Shown piece after piece: positions 8,694-18,700 of a DNA stretch of 64,000 bases. The stretch comes from Pseudarthrobacter sulfonivorans (GTDB lineage: Bacteria; Actinomycetota; Actinomycetes; Actinomycetales; Micrococcaceae). The stretch lies in assembly GCF_024391045.1 (NCBI RefSeq), contig NZ_JANFCZ010000002.1, positions 124,001-188,000 on the forward strand, read 5' to 3'. A program made the translations under genes and the position numbers. Within the stretch, counting starts at the first letter, position 1. Every line of letters starts with the position of its first letter. The notes under the pieces are model-generated. The model was not told the origin of the DNA. It did no database searches and saw nothing but the letters and a program-made list of their open reading frames with translations.

Positions 8694-9019
8694 TTGGCAT
8701 CCTCCTCGGTCTCAACCGTTTCAGCCTTTTCAGCCTTCTTGGTTGCAGCCTTCTTGGACTTCTTCTCTTCCTGGGCTTCCACAACCGGTGCGGCAACCTC
8801 GGCACGAATGCCCAGCTCGCGCTCACGGAGAACGGTGTAGATGCGTGCGATGTCCTTCTTTACCGCGCGCAGACGACCGTGGTTCTCCAGCTGACCGGTG
8901 GCGGACTGGAAACGCAGGTTGAACAGCTCTTCCTTAGCCTTACGGAGTTCTTCAACGAGGCGCTCGTTGTCGAACGTGTCCAGCTGTGCGGATGCAAGTT
9001 CCTTGGATCCTACTGCCAT
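8690..9019 (-). CDS. rpmC: 50S ribosomal protein L29 with C-terminal tail
   Basis: L29 lies at the polypeptide exit tunnel, where chaperones and SRP dock. The two-helix core (residues 1-70; [22 protein letters not shown], then [23 protein letters not shown]) is normal. A tail of about 38 residues, rich in Ala, Lys and Glu, extends the protein to 109 residues against about 65 in E. coli. It overlaps rpsQ by 4 nt and follows rplP by 2 nt. Confidence 0.95.
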   Translation of the reverse strand: MAVGSKELASAQLDTFDNERLVEELRKAKEELFNLRFQSATGQLENHGRLRAVKKDIARIYTVLRERELGIRAEVAAPVVEAQEEKKSKKAATKKAEKAETVETEEDAK

Positions 9020-9021
9020 TT

Positions 9022-9438
9022 CTATTCACCACCTTCGCGACGCAAAATGCGTGCCTTCAACGGGAGCTTGTGGATTGCCAGGCGCAGGGCCTCGCGAGCT
9101 ACCGATTCTTCGACGCCGGAGATCTCAAAGAGAACCCGTCCCGGCTTGACGTTAGCGACCCACCACTCCGGCGAACCCTTACCGGAACCCATGCGGGTTT
9201 CGGCAGGCTTCTTCGTGATCGGACGGTCCGGGTAGATGTTGATCCAGACCTTGCCGCCACGCTTGATGTGGCGGGTCATCGCGATACGGGCAGACTCGAT
9301 CTGACGGTTGGTGACGTATGCCGGGCTCAGGGCCTGGATGCCGTACTCACCGAAGGAGACCTTGGTGCCGCCCGTAGCAGCGCCGGAACGACCCGGGTGG
9401 TGCTGCTTACGGTGCTTGACTCGACGTGGGATAAGCAT
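9022..9438 (-). CDS. rplP: 50S ribosomal protein L16
   Basis: L16 (138 residues) helps organise the A site of the large subunit. The start [19 protein letters not shown] and the blocks [28 protein letters not shown] and [17 protein letters not shown] are diagnostic. It follows rpsC directly with no spacer. Confidence 0.97.
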   Translation of the reverse strand: MLIPRRVKHRKQHHPGRSGAATGGTKVSFGEYGIQALSPAYVTNRQIESARIAMTRHIKRGGKVWINIYPDRPITKKPAETRMGSGKGSPEWWVANVKPGRVLFEISGVEESVAREALRLAIHKLPLKARILRREGGE

Positions 9439-10272
9439 TTAAGCCTGTCCTCCTTCTACTGCAGCGGGTGCAGCATCAACTGCCAGTGCTTCGGCAGCCG
9501 GGGCTGCCTCTGCTGCCGGACGGTCGTTACGACGGCGGCGGTCACCACGGTCAGCGCCACCCGGGCGGCCCGGGCGATCGCTGGGGCCGCGTCCGCGGGA
9601 CGGAGCAGCAGCTGCCTGCTGTGCCAGTTCCTTGGCGGTGAGGTCACCCTTGTAGATCCAGACCTTCACGCCGATGCGGCCGAAGGTGGTCTTGGCCTCG
9701 TAGAAGCCATAGTCGATGTTCGCACGGAGGGTGTGCAGGGGCACACGGCCTTCGCGGTAGAACTCCGAGCGGGACATTTCAGCGCCACCCAGTCGACCGG
9801 AGCAGGCGATACGGATGCCCTTGGCACCTGCACGCTGCGCGGACTGCATGGCCTTCTTCATCGCACGGCGGAAAGCCACGCGGGAAGTCAGCTGCTCAGC
9901 AACACCCTGGGCAACAAGCTGGGCTTCCATCTCGGGGTTCTTGACCTCGAGGATGTTCAGCTGGACCTGCTTGCCCGTCAGCTTCTCAAGCTCGCCGCGG
10001 ATGCGGTCTGCTTCAGCGCCGCGGCGGCCGATAACGATGCCGGGACGTGCCGTGTGGATATCCACGCGGACACGGTCACGGGTGCGCTCGATCTCGACCT
10101 TGGCGATACCGGCGCGCTCCATGCCCGTGGACATGAGCTGACGGATGCGGATGTCTTCGCGAACGAAGTCCTTGTACCGCTGGCCGGACTTGGTGCTGTC
10201 AGCAAACCAGTGCGATACGTGATCGGTGGTGATGCCGAGTCGGAACCCGTGCGGGTTTACTTTCTGTCCCAC
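9439..10272 (-). CDS. rpsC: 30S ribosomal protein S3 with C-terminal extension
   Basis: S3 (277 residues) is at the mRNA entry tunnel and has helicase-related function with S4 and S5. The N-terminal [18 protein letters not shown], the KH-domain segment [19 protein letters not shown], and the C-terminal [20 protein letters not shown] are clear. After the core (about residue 217) there is a low-complexity tail rich in Arg, Gly, Pro and then Ala, lengthening the protein by about 60 residues; such tails occur in Actinobacteria. Confidence 0.97.
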   Translation of the reverse strand: MGQKVNPHGFRLGITTDHVSHWFADSTKSGQRYKDFVREDIRIRQLMSTGMERAGIAKVEIERTRDRVRVDIHTARPGIVIGRRGAEADRIRGELEKLTGKQVQLNILEVKNPEMEAQLVAQGVAEQLTSRVAFRRAMKKAMQSAQRAGAKGIRIACSGRLGGAEMSRSEFYREGRVPLHTLRANIDYGFYEAKTTFGRIGVKVWIYKGDLTAKELAQQAAAAPSRGRGPSDRPGRPGGADRGDRRRRNDRPAAEAAPAAEALAVDAAPAAVEGGQA

Positions 10273-10638
10273 TTAGCGAGCCTCCTCTTTCTCCGGGGTA
10301 GCGACTACCACGGTGATGTGGCTCGTGCGCTTCTTGATCTGAAATGCACGACCCTGGGCGCGCGGCTGGAACCGCTTCATGGTCGGGCCTTCATCAACAA
10401 ACGCTTCGCTGATGATGAGGTCACCTTCGTCAAACGCAACGCCGTCGCGGTCCGCGAGGACACGGGCGTTGGAGATTGCCGACTGAACTACCTTGAATAC
10501 CGGCTCCGAAGCTGCCTGCGGGGCAAACTTCAGAATTGCCAGAGCCTCATTCGCTTGCTTACCACGAACAAGGTTGACGACGCGCCGGGCCTTCATAGGC
10601 GTTACGCGGATGTGACGCGCAATTGCCTTGGCTTCCAT
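10273..10638 (-). CDS. rplV: 50S ribosomal protein L22
   Basis: L22 (121 residues) lines the exit tunnel. [21 protein letters not shown] and the C-terminal [21 protein letters not shown] hook region are typical; this hook is where macrolide-resistance changes arise in other bacteria, and it looks wild type. It directly abuts rpsC. Confidence 0.97.
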   Translation of the reverse strand: MEAKAIARHIRVTPMKARRVVNLVRGKQANEALAILKFAPQAASEPVFKVVQSAISNARVLADRDGVAFDEGDLIISEAFVDEGPTMKRFQPRAQGRAFQIKKRTSHITVVVATPEKEEAR

Positions 10639-10676
10639 TGCTTTCCTTCTCTCGTCTTTGACGTAAGTGCAGGCGC

Positions 10677-10958
10677 CTAGCGGCGCTTGCCCTTACGGTC
10701 GTCCTTGACATGGCCGCGGAATGTCCGCGTGGGAGCGAATTCGCCGAGCTTGTGCCCGACCATCGACTCAGTGACAAACACGGGGATGTGCTTGCGTCCG
10801 TCGTGTACGGCGATCGTGTGCCCGAGCATGTCGGGGATGATCATCGAACGGCGTGACCAGGTCTTAATGACGTTCTTGGTGCCCTTTTCGTTTTCCCTGT
10901 CCACCTTCACAAAGAGGTGCTGGTCAACGAAAGGACCTTTTTTCAGGCTGCGTGGCAT
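10677..10958 (-). CDS. rpsS: 30S ribosomal protein S19
   Basis: S19 (93 residues) is in the head of the small subunit. [19 protein letters not shown], the [21 protein letters not shown] block and [15 protein letters not shown] match the family over its full length. It lies between rplB and rplV with short spacers, in the normal S10-operon order. Confidence 0.97.
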   Translation of the reverse strand: MPRSLKKGPFVDQHLFVKVDRENEKGTKNVIKTWSRRSMIIPDMLGHTIAVHDGRKHIPVFVTESMVGHKLGEFAPTRTFRGHVKDDRKGKRR

Positions 10959-10970
10959 GTGTCCAGGCTC

Positions 10971-11810
10971 CTATCGCTTGTTCTTGCCAGTACGACGACG
11001 ACGCACAATAAGCTTGTCGCTCTCTTTGTTCGGGCGGCGGGTGCGGCCCTCACGCTTACCGTTCGGGTTGACGGGGTTACGTCCACCGGACGTCTTACCC
11101 TCGCCACCACCGTGCGGGTGGTCAACCGGGTTCATGGCGACACCACGGACGGTCGGGCGAACGCCCTTCCACCGCATACGGCCGGCCTTGCCCCAGTTGA
11201 TGTTCGACTGCTCGGCATTGCCGACCTCGCCGATGGTTGCGCGGCAGCGCACATCAACGTTGCGGATTTCGCCGGAAGGCAGACGCAGCTGGGCGAAGCG
11301 GCCTTCCTTTGCAACAAGCTGGATCGATGCGCCGGCGGAGCGGCCCATCTTGGCGCCGCCACCCGGACGCAGTTCAACTGCGTGGATTACGGTACCCACC
11401 GGGATGTTGAGCAGGGGCAGGTTGTTACCGGGCTTGATGTCAGCACCGGCACCTGCCTCAACGACGTCACCCTGGGAGAGCTTGTTGGGGGCGATGATGT
11501 AACGCTTGGTGCCATCAACGTAGTGCAGGAGGGCGATGCGAGCCGTGCGGTTCGGATCGTACTCGATTTCGGCAACGCGGGCGTTGACGCCGTCCTTGTC
11601 GTGGCGACGGAAGTCGATCAGACGGTACTGGCGCTTGTGGCCACCACCCTTGTGACGGGTGGTGATCTTACCGGTGTTGTTACGGCCGCCCTTCTTGGGC
11701 AGCGGACGTACCAACGACTTTTCCGGCGTCGACCGCGTGATTTCGGTGAAGTCCGCTACGCTCGAGCCACGACGGCCCGGGGTAGTCGGCTTATATTTAC
11801 GGATTCCCAT
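10971..11810 (-). CDS. rplB: 50S ribosomal protein L2
   Basis: L2 (279 residues) is needed for subunit association and peptidyl transfer. It starts [17 protein letters not shown] and contains the conserved C-terminal [16 protein letters not shown] segment (around residues 222-237), which holds the histidine important for peptidyl-transferase activity. Length is normal. It follows rplW after 29 nt. Confidence 0.97.
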   Translation of the reverse strand: MGIRKYKPTTPGRRGSSVADFTEITRSTPEKSLVRPLPKKGGRNNTGKITTRHKGGGHKRQYRLIDFRRHDKDGVNARVAEIEYDPNRTARIALLHYVDGTKRYIIAPNKLSQGDVVEAGAGADIKPGNNLPLLNIPVGTVIHAVELRPGGGAKMGRSAGASIQLVAKEGRFAQLRLPSGEIRNVDVRCRATIGEVGNAEQSNINWGKAGRMRWKGVRPTVRGVAMNPVDHPHGGGEGKTSGGRNPVNPNGKREGRTRRPNKESDKLIVRRRRTGKNKR

Positions 11811-11839
11811 AATTTATTTCCTCGTTAAAGTGGTCTCCG

Positions 11840-12145
11840 CTACGAGAGCGGACCGCCGAAGATGTCGATGGTGCCTTCTTTGAGGCTCACAATTGCACGC
11901 TTGGTGCTCTTGCGGGTACCCCATCCGAATTTGGTGCGCTTGCGCTTACCGGCACGGTTGATGGTGTTGATCGATTCGACCTTGACGGAGAAAATCTTCT
12001 CCACGGCCAGCTTGATCTCGGTCTTGTTCGAGCGGGGGTCCACCAGGAAGGTGTACTTGCCCTCATCGATCAGGCCGTAGCTTTTTTCCGATACGACGGG
12101 TGCAAGCACGACGTCGCGCGGGTCTTTGATGGTGGCTGCACTCAC
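11840..12145 (-). CDS. rplW: 50S ribosomal protein L23
   Basis: L23 (101 residues) is the exit-tunnel docking site for trigger factor and [23 protein letters not shown] at the N-terminus and [20 protein letters not shown] match the family. It overlaps rplD by 4 nt. Confidence 0.97.
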   Translation of the reverse strand: MSAATIKDPRDVVLAPVVSEKSYGLIDEGKYTFLVDPRSNKTEIKLAVEKIFSVKVESINTINRAGKRKRTKFGWGTRKSTKRAIVSLKEGTIDIFGGPLS

Positions 12146-12765
12146 TTGGCATCCTCCTCGTTCTTTGCCACTGCCTTGTCAGCAACGAATGCTTCGTAGG
12201 CAGCCTTGGTGAAGACAACGTCGTCAGAGACGAGTACGTCGTAGGTGTTCAGCTGGTCTGCGTACAGAACGTGAACACCGGCGAGGTTGCGCACGGAAAG
12301 TGCTGCAACATCGTTGGCGCGCTCGATGACAACCAGCAGGTTCTTGCGCTCGGAAACTCCGCGCAGCGTTGCCAGTGCGGTCTTGACGGACGGCTTGGTG
12401 CCCTCCACCAGTTCAGCAACAACGTGGATGCGACCGTTGCGTGCCCGGTCAGACAGTGCGCCGCGAAGTGCAGCAGCAATCATCTTCTTGGGGGTGCGCT
12501 GGCTGTAGTCACGCGGTGTGGGACCGTGGACAACGCCACCGCCGGTCATGTGAGGTGCACGGATTGAACCCTGACGGGCGCGGCCGGTGCCCTTCTGCTT
12601 GAACGGCTTGCGACCTGCACCGGAAACCTCGGCGCGGGTCTTGGTCTTGTGGGTACCCTGGCGAGCAGCAGCGAGCTGGGCAACGACGACCTGGTGCAGC
12701 AGCGGCACGTTGGTCTGAACGTCGAAGATCTCTGCAGGCAGGTCAACCTTGACAGTGCTAGTCAT
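12142..12765 (-). CDS. rplD: 50S ribosomal protein L4
   Basis: L4 (207 residues) has a globular domain and a long loop reaching the exit tunnel; in E. coli it also represses its own operon. The loop [21 protein letters not shown] with [20 protein letters not shown] is visible near residues 50-90. It follows rplC after 4 nt. Confidence 0.97.
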   Translation of the reverse strand: MTSTVKVDLPAEIFDVQTNVPLLHQVVVAQLAAARQGTHKTKTRAEVSGAGRKPFKQKGTGRARQGSIRAPHMTGGGVVHGPTPRDYSQRTPKKMIAAALRGALSDRARNGRIHVVAELVEGTKPSVKTALATLRGVSERKNLLVVIERANDVAALSVRNLAGVHVLYADQLNTYDVLVSDDVVFTKAAYEAFVADKAVAKNEEDAK

Positions 12766-12769
12766 TGAA

Positions 12770-13420
12770 CTAGGCTCCCTTCACGGCGGTGCGTACGAGT
12801 ACGACCTGGCCGCGGGCGCCGGGGACGGCACCCTTGATCAGGAGCAGCGACTTCTCGACGTCAACTGCGTGAACCGTGAGGTTCAGCGTGGTGTGACGAA
12901 CGGCGCCCATGCGGCCGGCCATTTTCATGCCCTTGAAGACGCGGCTCGGGGTGGATGCGCCACCGATTGAACCGGGCTTACGGTGGTTCTTGTGGGCACC
13001 GTGGGAAGCTCCAACGCCGTGGAAGCCGTGACGCTTCATAACACCGGCGAAGCCCTTACCCTTGGTGGTGCCGATAACGTCGATCTTCTGGCCGGCTTCG
13101 AAGAGCTCAACAGAAAGCTCCTGGCCCAGCTCGTAAGTGTCAGCATCTGCGGTGCGCAGTTCGACGACGTGGCGGCGAGGCGTGACGCCTGCCTTTTCAA
13201 AGTGACCAGCCAGCGGCTTGGTGACCTTGCGGGGATCGATCTGGCCGTAGCCGATCTGTACAGCTACGTAGCCATCAGTGTCTGCGTTGCGCAGCTGGGT
13301 GATGACGTTCGAATCTGCCTGGACCACAGTGACGGGGATGAGCTTGTTGTTCTCGTCCCAGACCTGGGTCATGCCGAGCTTCGTGCCCAGCAGGCCCTTT
13401 ACGTTACGGGTTGCGGTCAT
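12770..13420 (-). CDS. rplC: 50S ribosomal protein L3
   Basis: L3 (216 residues) nucleates large-subunit assembly; its loop reaches the peptidyl-transferase centre. [15 protein letters not shown] at the start, and [23 protein letters not shown] followed by [24 protein letters not shown], are diagnostic. It lies 17 nt after rpsJ. Confidence 0.97.
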   Translation of the reverse strand: MTATRNVKGLLGTKLGMTQVWDENNKLIPVTVVQADSNVITQLRNADTDGYVAVQIGYGQIDPRKVTKPLAGHFEKAGVTPRRHVVELRTADADTYELGQELSVELFEAGQKIDVIGTTKGKGFAGVMKRHGFHGVGASHGAHKNHRKPGSIGGASTPSRVFKGMKMAGRMGAVRHTTLNLTVHAVDVEKSLLLIKGAVPGARGQVVLVRTAVKGA

Positions 13421-13437
13421 AGTCTCTCAGCACCTCC

Positions 13438-13746
13438 CTACAGCTTGATTTCGATGTTCACGTCGGCCGGCAGGTCGAGGCGCATAAGCGAGTCAACAGC
13501 CTTCGGCGTGGGATCGATGATGTCGATAAGACGCTTGTGCGTGCGCATTTCAAAGTGCTCGCGGCTGTCCTTGTACTTGTGCGGAGAGCGGATAACGCAG
13601 TAAACGTTCTTCTCCGTCGGCAGCGGCACGGGGCCAACTACCGTTGCGCCTGCGCGCGTGACCGTCTCAACGATCTTCCGGGCTGAAACGTCAATGACCT
13701 CGTGGTCGTATGACTTCAGCCGGATGCGGATTTTTTGTCCCGCCAT
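13438..13746 (-). CDS. rpsJ: 30S ribosomal protein S10 / NusE
   Basis: S10 (102 residues) is a 30S head protein and also the NusE partner of NusG/NusB in transcription. [19 protein letters not shown] is the standard N-terminus, so the start at 13746 is chosen over an upstream in-frame extension to 13830. The motif [28 protein letters not shown] is complete. It is the first gene of the S10 operon, behind a 5' region of about 190 nt if the TGCTAAGCG box is the promoter. Confidence 0.97.
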
Positions 13747-13928
13747 GTCGCCTGACTCTCTTTCAGTTAGTGCTGCACCGAGTAGGGCCGCTCTGTTCAC
13801 TATTCGTGTTGCATGTGGCTGCCGAAGCATTTGAAGTCTGAACTACCACCCGCCGCACAAGCTGAATCCGGAAGAATCCGGGTTCCTCAACCTGCCGACG
13901 TAACCGACCCCCGCGGTCGGGCGTGTCG

Positions 13929-13937
13929 CGCTTAGCA
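13929..13937 (-). promoter_or_regulatory. Candidate extended -10 for the S10 operon
   Basis: The minus strand reads TGCTAAGCG, resembling the TGCTAAGAT ahead of rplN and TGCTAGAAT ahead of rpsL. No good -35 is visible. It would give a leader of roughly 180 nt. Confidence 0.3.
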
Positions 13938-14007
13938 CGCATACAAATCCGCAGTTCCATGGGGAGTGGGTTATGTTTGGTCTTCCACTTGGACCCTGAC
14001 ACCCGGC

Positions 14008-14073
14008 ATTATCCGGATCGGGACACGAAGAAGCGCTTGAACAACTCATCTAGTATGCCGGATATTATCCGGA
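14008..14073. promoter_or_regulatory. Operator-like palindromes upstream of S10 operon / GH1 gene
   Basis: A perfect inverted repeat, CCGGATA-T-TATCCGG, lies at 14059-14073. A related word, CATTATCCGGAT, lies at 14008-14019. The shared ATTATCCGGA words are about 50 bp apart, in a spacer between divergent genes, as expected for a dimeric regulator; the regulator is unknown. Confidence 0.35.
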
Positions 14074-14096
14074 GAAGCGAATCTGCCGCCGGCTCC

Positions 14097-14162
14097 CCCA
14101 ACTAAGTGCCAGCAGATGTCGTTACGACGGTTCAGAAGGACACCTGCTGCTACCCAGTTGGG
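14097..14162. repeat. 66-bp imperfect palindromic repeat, copy 2
   Basis: Left arm begins CCCAACTAAGTGCCAGCAGATGTCGTTACGA... and the right arm ends ACCTGCTGCTACCCAGTTGGG. Inverted, the arms agree over most of the outer 24 bases. The outer sequence and the core AGATGTCGTTA are shared with the copy at 659-724, and the two elements have the same 66-bp length. Confidence 0.75.
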
Positions 14163-14202
14163 ACTCATTGCCTTCGGCAACATCCGAATGGATGATGGGT
14201 TA

Positions 14203-15639
14203 ATGACGGTCGAAAATGACGTTTCCATCCAGAATTTGGCTGGCCTCCTGCCACCTTCCTTCACGTTAGGCGTGGCCGCGGCCGCTTTCCAAATCGAAGG
14301 AGCGTTGTCCGCGGACGGTCGCGGACCATCAGGCTGGGACGCCTTCGCCGAAAAGCCGGGAGCCATCATCGACGGCCACTCACCGGCCGTGGCATGTGAC
14401 CATTACAACCGCTCCGCCGAGGACGTTGCCCTGATGCGGGAACTCGGCGTGGACTCGTACCGCTTCTCCCTCTCCTGGCCGCGGATCCAACCGGACGGCC
14501 GTGGAACATTCAACGAACAGGGCCTGGACTTCTACGACCGCCTGATCGACCAGTTGCTCGAAGCCGGAATCTCCCCCATGGCCACGCTGTATCACTGGGA
14601 CACCCCCCTGCCGCTGGAACACAGCGGCGGCTGGATGAACCGGGCCACGGCGGAACGCTTCGCGGAGTACTGCGCCGCCGCGGGGCGCCGCTTCGGCGAC
14701 CGGGTGGCGCAGTGGGTCACGCTCAACGAACCCGCCTCCGTCGTATTGAACGGCTATGCCCTGGGCACGCACGCCCCGGGCCAGGACCTCCTGTTTGAAG
14801 CCTTCCCGGCGGTCCACAACCAACTGCTGGCCCACGGACTGGCCGTCCAGGCACTGCGCGCCGAGAGCGTGCGGGGCGGCATCGGGGTGACCAACCTGCA
14901 CTCCCCCGTCCGGCCGGCGACACGCAAGCTACGTGACCGGGCCGCGGCTGCGGTGTTCGACATCATGCTGAACCGGATCTACGCCGATCCGATCCTGAAT
15001 GGCCGCTACCCGGCATCCCTGGTTTTCGCCAAGCCCTGGATGCGGTCCTTCGGCAGGATCCCGGACAAGGACCTTCTGACCATTCACCAGCCGCTCGACT
15101 TTTACGGGCTGAACTACTATCAGCCGGTCCAGGTTGCTGCCGGCCAGGGTCCGCACGAAAACCTGGCGGTACCGGCCGAAGCGATGGTCCGGATCCCGGC
15201 CCACCAGGTGCCTTTCGCCGAATACGGCACCACCGGATTTGGCTGGCCGGTGGCCCCGGACCACTTGGGCATCCTGCTGCGCGAACTGAAGGACCGCTAC
15301 CGGGACGCGCTGCCCCCGCTCTACATCACCGAAAGCGGAGCCAGCTTCCCCGAACCCGAGCATGTGACCGGACCGATTGATGACGCACAACGGATCAGCT
15401 ACCTCGCGGGCCATCTGCACCACGCACTGGAAGCAACAGCCCCTGGCGGCATCGCCGAAGACGTCGACCTTCGTGGCTACTACGTGTGGACCCTGATGGA
15501 CAATTTCGAATGGGCAGCCGGATATTCACAGCGCTTCGGCCTGGTGCACGTGGATTTTGACACCCTCGAGCGCACCCCCAAGGAATCCTTCTACTGGTAC
15601 AGGGCGCTTAGCCGGGCCCGGAAACTGCTGGCCGGCTAG
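14203..15639 (+). CDS. Family 1 glycoside hydrolase (beta-glucosidase-like)
   Basis: The protein is cytosolic (no signal peptide) and should hydrolyse beta-glucosides or related short beta-linked sugars. GH1 landmarks are in order: FTLGVAAAAFQIEGA, YRFSLSWPRIQPDG, acid/base Glu in WVTLNEP, nucleophile Glu in YITESGASF, and the C-terminal MDNFEWAAGYSQRFGLVHVDF. The start is set at ATG 14203 (MTVENDVS), giving 478 residues, because an in-frame extension to 14116 would begin inside the palindromic repeat. The exact start is uncertain; no strong ribosome site is seen. It stands alone between the S10 operon and a minus-strand membrane operon. Substrate is not determinable here. Confidence 0.9.
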   Translation: MTVENDVSIQNLAGLLPPSFTLGVAAAAFQIEGALSADGRGPSGWDAFAEKPGAIIDGHSPAVACDHYNRSAEDVALMRELGVDSYRFSLSWPRIQPDGRGTFNEQGLDFYDRLIDQLLEAGISPMATLYHWDTPLPLEHSGGWMNRATAERFAEYCAAAGRRFGDRVAQWVTLNEPASVVLNGYALGTHAPGQDLLFEAFPAVHNQLLAHGLAVQALRAESVRGGIGVTNLHSPVRPATRKLRDRAAAAVFDIMLNRIYADPILNGRYPASLVFAKPWMRSFGRIPDKDLLTIHQPLDFYGLNYYQPVQVAAGQGPHENLAVPAEAMVRIPAHQVPFAEYGTTGFGWPVAPDHLGILLRELKDRYRDALPPLYITESGASFPEPEHVTGPIDDAQRISYLAGHLHHALEATAPGGIAEDVDLRGYYVWTLMDNFEWAAGYSQRFGLVHVDFDTLERTPKESFYWYRALSRARKLLAG

Positions 15640-15659
15640 GCCCGCTACTGGTAAGCCCG

Positions 15660-15785
15660 CTACTGGTTCTTGTTGGCGCGGTTTATGCGCTTGGCGCGGT
15701 CGATCTCGTGGCGGAAATACTTCCTGGCCCAGAACACTCCGGCGACCACGGCAGCCACGACGACCAGAAAAATTAACCATCCCAT
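15660..15785 (-). CDS. 41-residue single-span membrane microprotein
   Basis: A short frame begins ATG at 15785, with a GAGAGGAG ribosome site just upstream, and ends TAG at 15660. It encodes MGWLIFLVVVAAVVAGVFWA, one transmembrane helix, followed by a basic tail RKYFRHEIDRAKRINRANKNQ (21 residues, positions 21-41). Its start overlaps the last 13 nt of the giant membrane protein gene, so translation is probably coupled. I do not recognise a family; a small regulatory or accessory subunit of the upstream membrane protein is a guess. A 15-bp tandem duplication covers its stop codon. Confidence 0.65.
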   Translation of the reverse strand: MGWLIFLVVVAAVVAGVFWARKYFRHEIDRAKRINRANKNQ

Positions 15786-18700
15786 GATGTACTCCTCTCC
15801 CTGCTAGCAACACTATCAGCGGCCTCCGGCTGCTCCGCTGCTTCCACGGGTAGGCCTCCATCAGCGGCTGATTGTTCGTTGGCGTGTCCGGGCCAGGGGC
15901 CGGCCATGACTTGGGGCCCGGCTTCCGGCCCGGGTGCTTCGCCGGGTGCCGGTCCAGACTGGCCGGCCGGCCCACGATTCAGGCGCCAGAGTGCAAAGGC
16001 GATAAGTCCCACGGCAATCAGCGCAAGGAGCAGGAACGTGTAGTGCCTCATCGCCCACAGAATGCAGACGGCCACACCGGCCGCACCCCACCAGACAAAC
16101 AGCCGCTCCCCGACAACCAGCCCGGCCACCAGCAGCAGCGCCAGCAGGACCAGAACCCACAACTGCTGCGCCCCGGAGCCGCTGAAGACGACACCCAGCC
16201 CGCCGAGGGACAGCAGACCGGCAGCGACACCCACCAGCAACCGCCCGGCGCGCTGATGGCCGGAGACATACCGCAAGCCGCCGAGGACAGCGCCCAGGGC
16301 CACGTACCATTGAGCCACCCAGAACGGATCCGGAAGCCCGCCAAGCGTTCGGCCGGTCAGGCGGCCCGGCGCATCAAAGTCAAAGATGGCGGCGCGCTGG
16401 GCCGCTGCCGTCAGAACCAGGGCGCCGACCTCCAAGGCAACCCTCCGCGCCTTGCCGGGGGCCTCCCGGTAGGCGATTCCGACGGCGGCAGCCAGGACGG
16501 CTGCCGCGGTCCAGGAGGTGGCATCGTGCCGTACCCCGGCCATGGCCACCAGGACCAGACCGAGGAAAGCGCCTCCCGCAAGCGACCAGCGACGCACCGG
16601 ATCGCCTGCCGTCCGGGCGGTCTCCACCCGAGCGGCATCCAACCGCCCGGCACCCGAGTCATCCAACCTGCCGGCATCCAAACGGCGGGCATCCAAGGCG
16701 TCGGCCCGAATCAGCCGCACAGCATAGAGGGCAACCGACGCCGAGCCGGCGCCTACCAGCCAGGGCAGGAATCCGCCCCAGGCGCCGGTTGCTTTCGGGA
16801 GGACCTCCGTTGCGAGAGCAATCGCGCCCCACTGCGTTGCCAACACTGCCAGCGGATGCAGCACGGCCCAGTCTTCGACGTGCGAAGCCGCAAACAGCAC
16901 CACGGCGAGAACCAGGACCGCAGCTCCCGGCACCCAGCCATCCCCCAGCGACGAGATCAGCAGACCCACGCCAGCGAAGGAGCCCGCGGTGGCCAGCCAG
17001 AGCCAGTGCTCGACGCCGCCAGCATCCTGGTTCCGCCGCCGCCGAACGATCCCTGCCGCCACTGCCATCAGCGCGACGGCCAACAACACCGCGGCGGTCC
17101 CGGTGTGGCTCAGCACCGCGGCGACGAGGAACGTCCCGCCGAAAGTGATCAGTGGTCCGAGCGCGAGGACGCCGAAGACTGCCGCGTACACCGCGAAGTA
17201 AAGGGCACCCCGTGCATTGAACAGCCGGCGGGCCACAGCCGCGGCGACAAGAAGCAAGAGCAGCTCGAACAGCACCACCCAGCGGCCGCCGTCACCATGC
17301 TGCCCTGACAGCCCGGCGGAACGTTGCCCCGCGACATACACGAGCGGCAGGATGGTTTGCCCCGCCAGTGTGATCCAGACTGCAGCCTGCTGGAACGGCA
17401 CCTCGGCCAGCCGTGCCCGCATCATCCACCGGATAACGTGCTGGGCGGCCAGAACAAGGGCGAAGGTCACCGAGACCGCGGTAGCCGAAGCGGTGAGGTC
17501 GTAGCTCAGTGCCAGGGCCAGTCCCGCGGTCAGGACCCGTGCTGCAACGAAGTACCAACCTTTCCAGGCACGCTGTGGCTCGGCCACCACCATCAGGGTG
17601 GCGTAGACGGCGAAGATGCCCAGGCTCAGCTCCACCGTGAGGAGGCTTCCATGGCTAACGGCCAAGAGAGCGCCGAGGGTGAACGGGGCCAACCAGACCG
17701 CCCCTGCCTCACGGCGAAGGAAGTAGCCCGACGCAGCAGCACCCACGGCGGCGAGTACGGCAGCAACGGTGTGCTGCCATTCTGCGGATCCGGCCTGCGC
17801 CAAGGTGGCCGCGGCCACCAGCTGAAGGAGGACCACCGCGGCAGCGTCTGCGGCAATCCCGCGCGGAGCACGACGTCGGATGGCCGCCAACAGCGGCAGG
17901 CACAGCTGGAGTGCCAGTGCCGTGACGAGGATCGTGGCGGGGCGCACCACCTCGTCCGCGATGACCACGGGGCCGTCGTCACGTTGCAGCTGGTGGAAGG
18001 AGGTCAGGACGAGGACCGTTGACGCGGCCCGGGCAAGCCACCAATAGGCCCAGCGGTGCAGACGCAAGGGCAGGCGCATCGCCGTGATCACCAGGTAGGC
18101 CACCACCAACACGAGGGCCACGTTGGCGGCAGTCTGTGACACCGCCTGGAATGCGACCGTTACTGCAACCACGGCCATGCCAAGTGGAACGGCTTCCCAC
18201 ATGGATTTGGACCAGTCCTTTTCCACCGCAGGCCGCGGAAGCGTGATCGCCCCGACTGCGATGGCTGCGATGAGCTGGATGAAGAGGGCAGCGGCCGTCA
18301 GTGCGTGGTCCGATGAAGGCTCGAGGAACGGCAGCCCCATCAGGACCAACGCTCCGGCGGTGCTCAGGGCCCCCAGCGTCGCCTGTGGTGCAAAGGCCGG
18401 CACTCCGGAACGCTGCAGGATGGCCGTGAGGAGTTGCTGGCACACCAGTGCTAGCAACAGTGCGAACGCGAAGGCTTCGTCCCGCTCCGGACCGTGTCCG
18501 ACCACGGCCGCCACCGTCACGGGCACGGCCAGTGTGAGCGCTACACGGGCGCCCAGGACATGACGTCCGCGGGTTACTCCTGCTGAGAAGGCTGCTCGCG
18601 CCGCCCAATATCCCGAGGCGAGGAACAGCATTGCCGCCAGTGGCCACATGCCCATTGGTCCGCTGGCAAGCCCCGCCATGGCAAGGGCGGCTACCGGCGC

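Larger units (their letters stand above)
13747..14202. other. Divergent spacer between rpsJ and the GH1 gene
   Basis: No coding frame is supported. Read on the minus strand it holds the S10 operon leader, with a TGCTAAGCG box at 13929-13937 and a CCGGATATTATCCGG palindrome at 14059-14073. Toward the GH1 gene it holds the second copy of the 66-bp palindromic repeat (14097-14162). Confidence 0.6.

Noticed and set aside
8986-10680. 564-codon frame opposite rpmC-rplV
   Set aside because: It crosses several ribosomal-protein genes and spacers, so it is a product of GC-rich codon bias.
15872-17308. 478-codon frame opposite the giant membrane gene
   Set aside because: Very high Arg/Pro/Gln/His content typical of a reverse frame; no domain.
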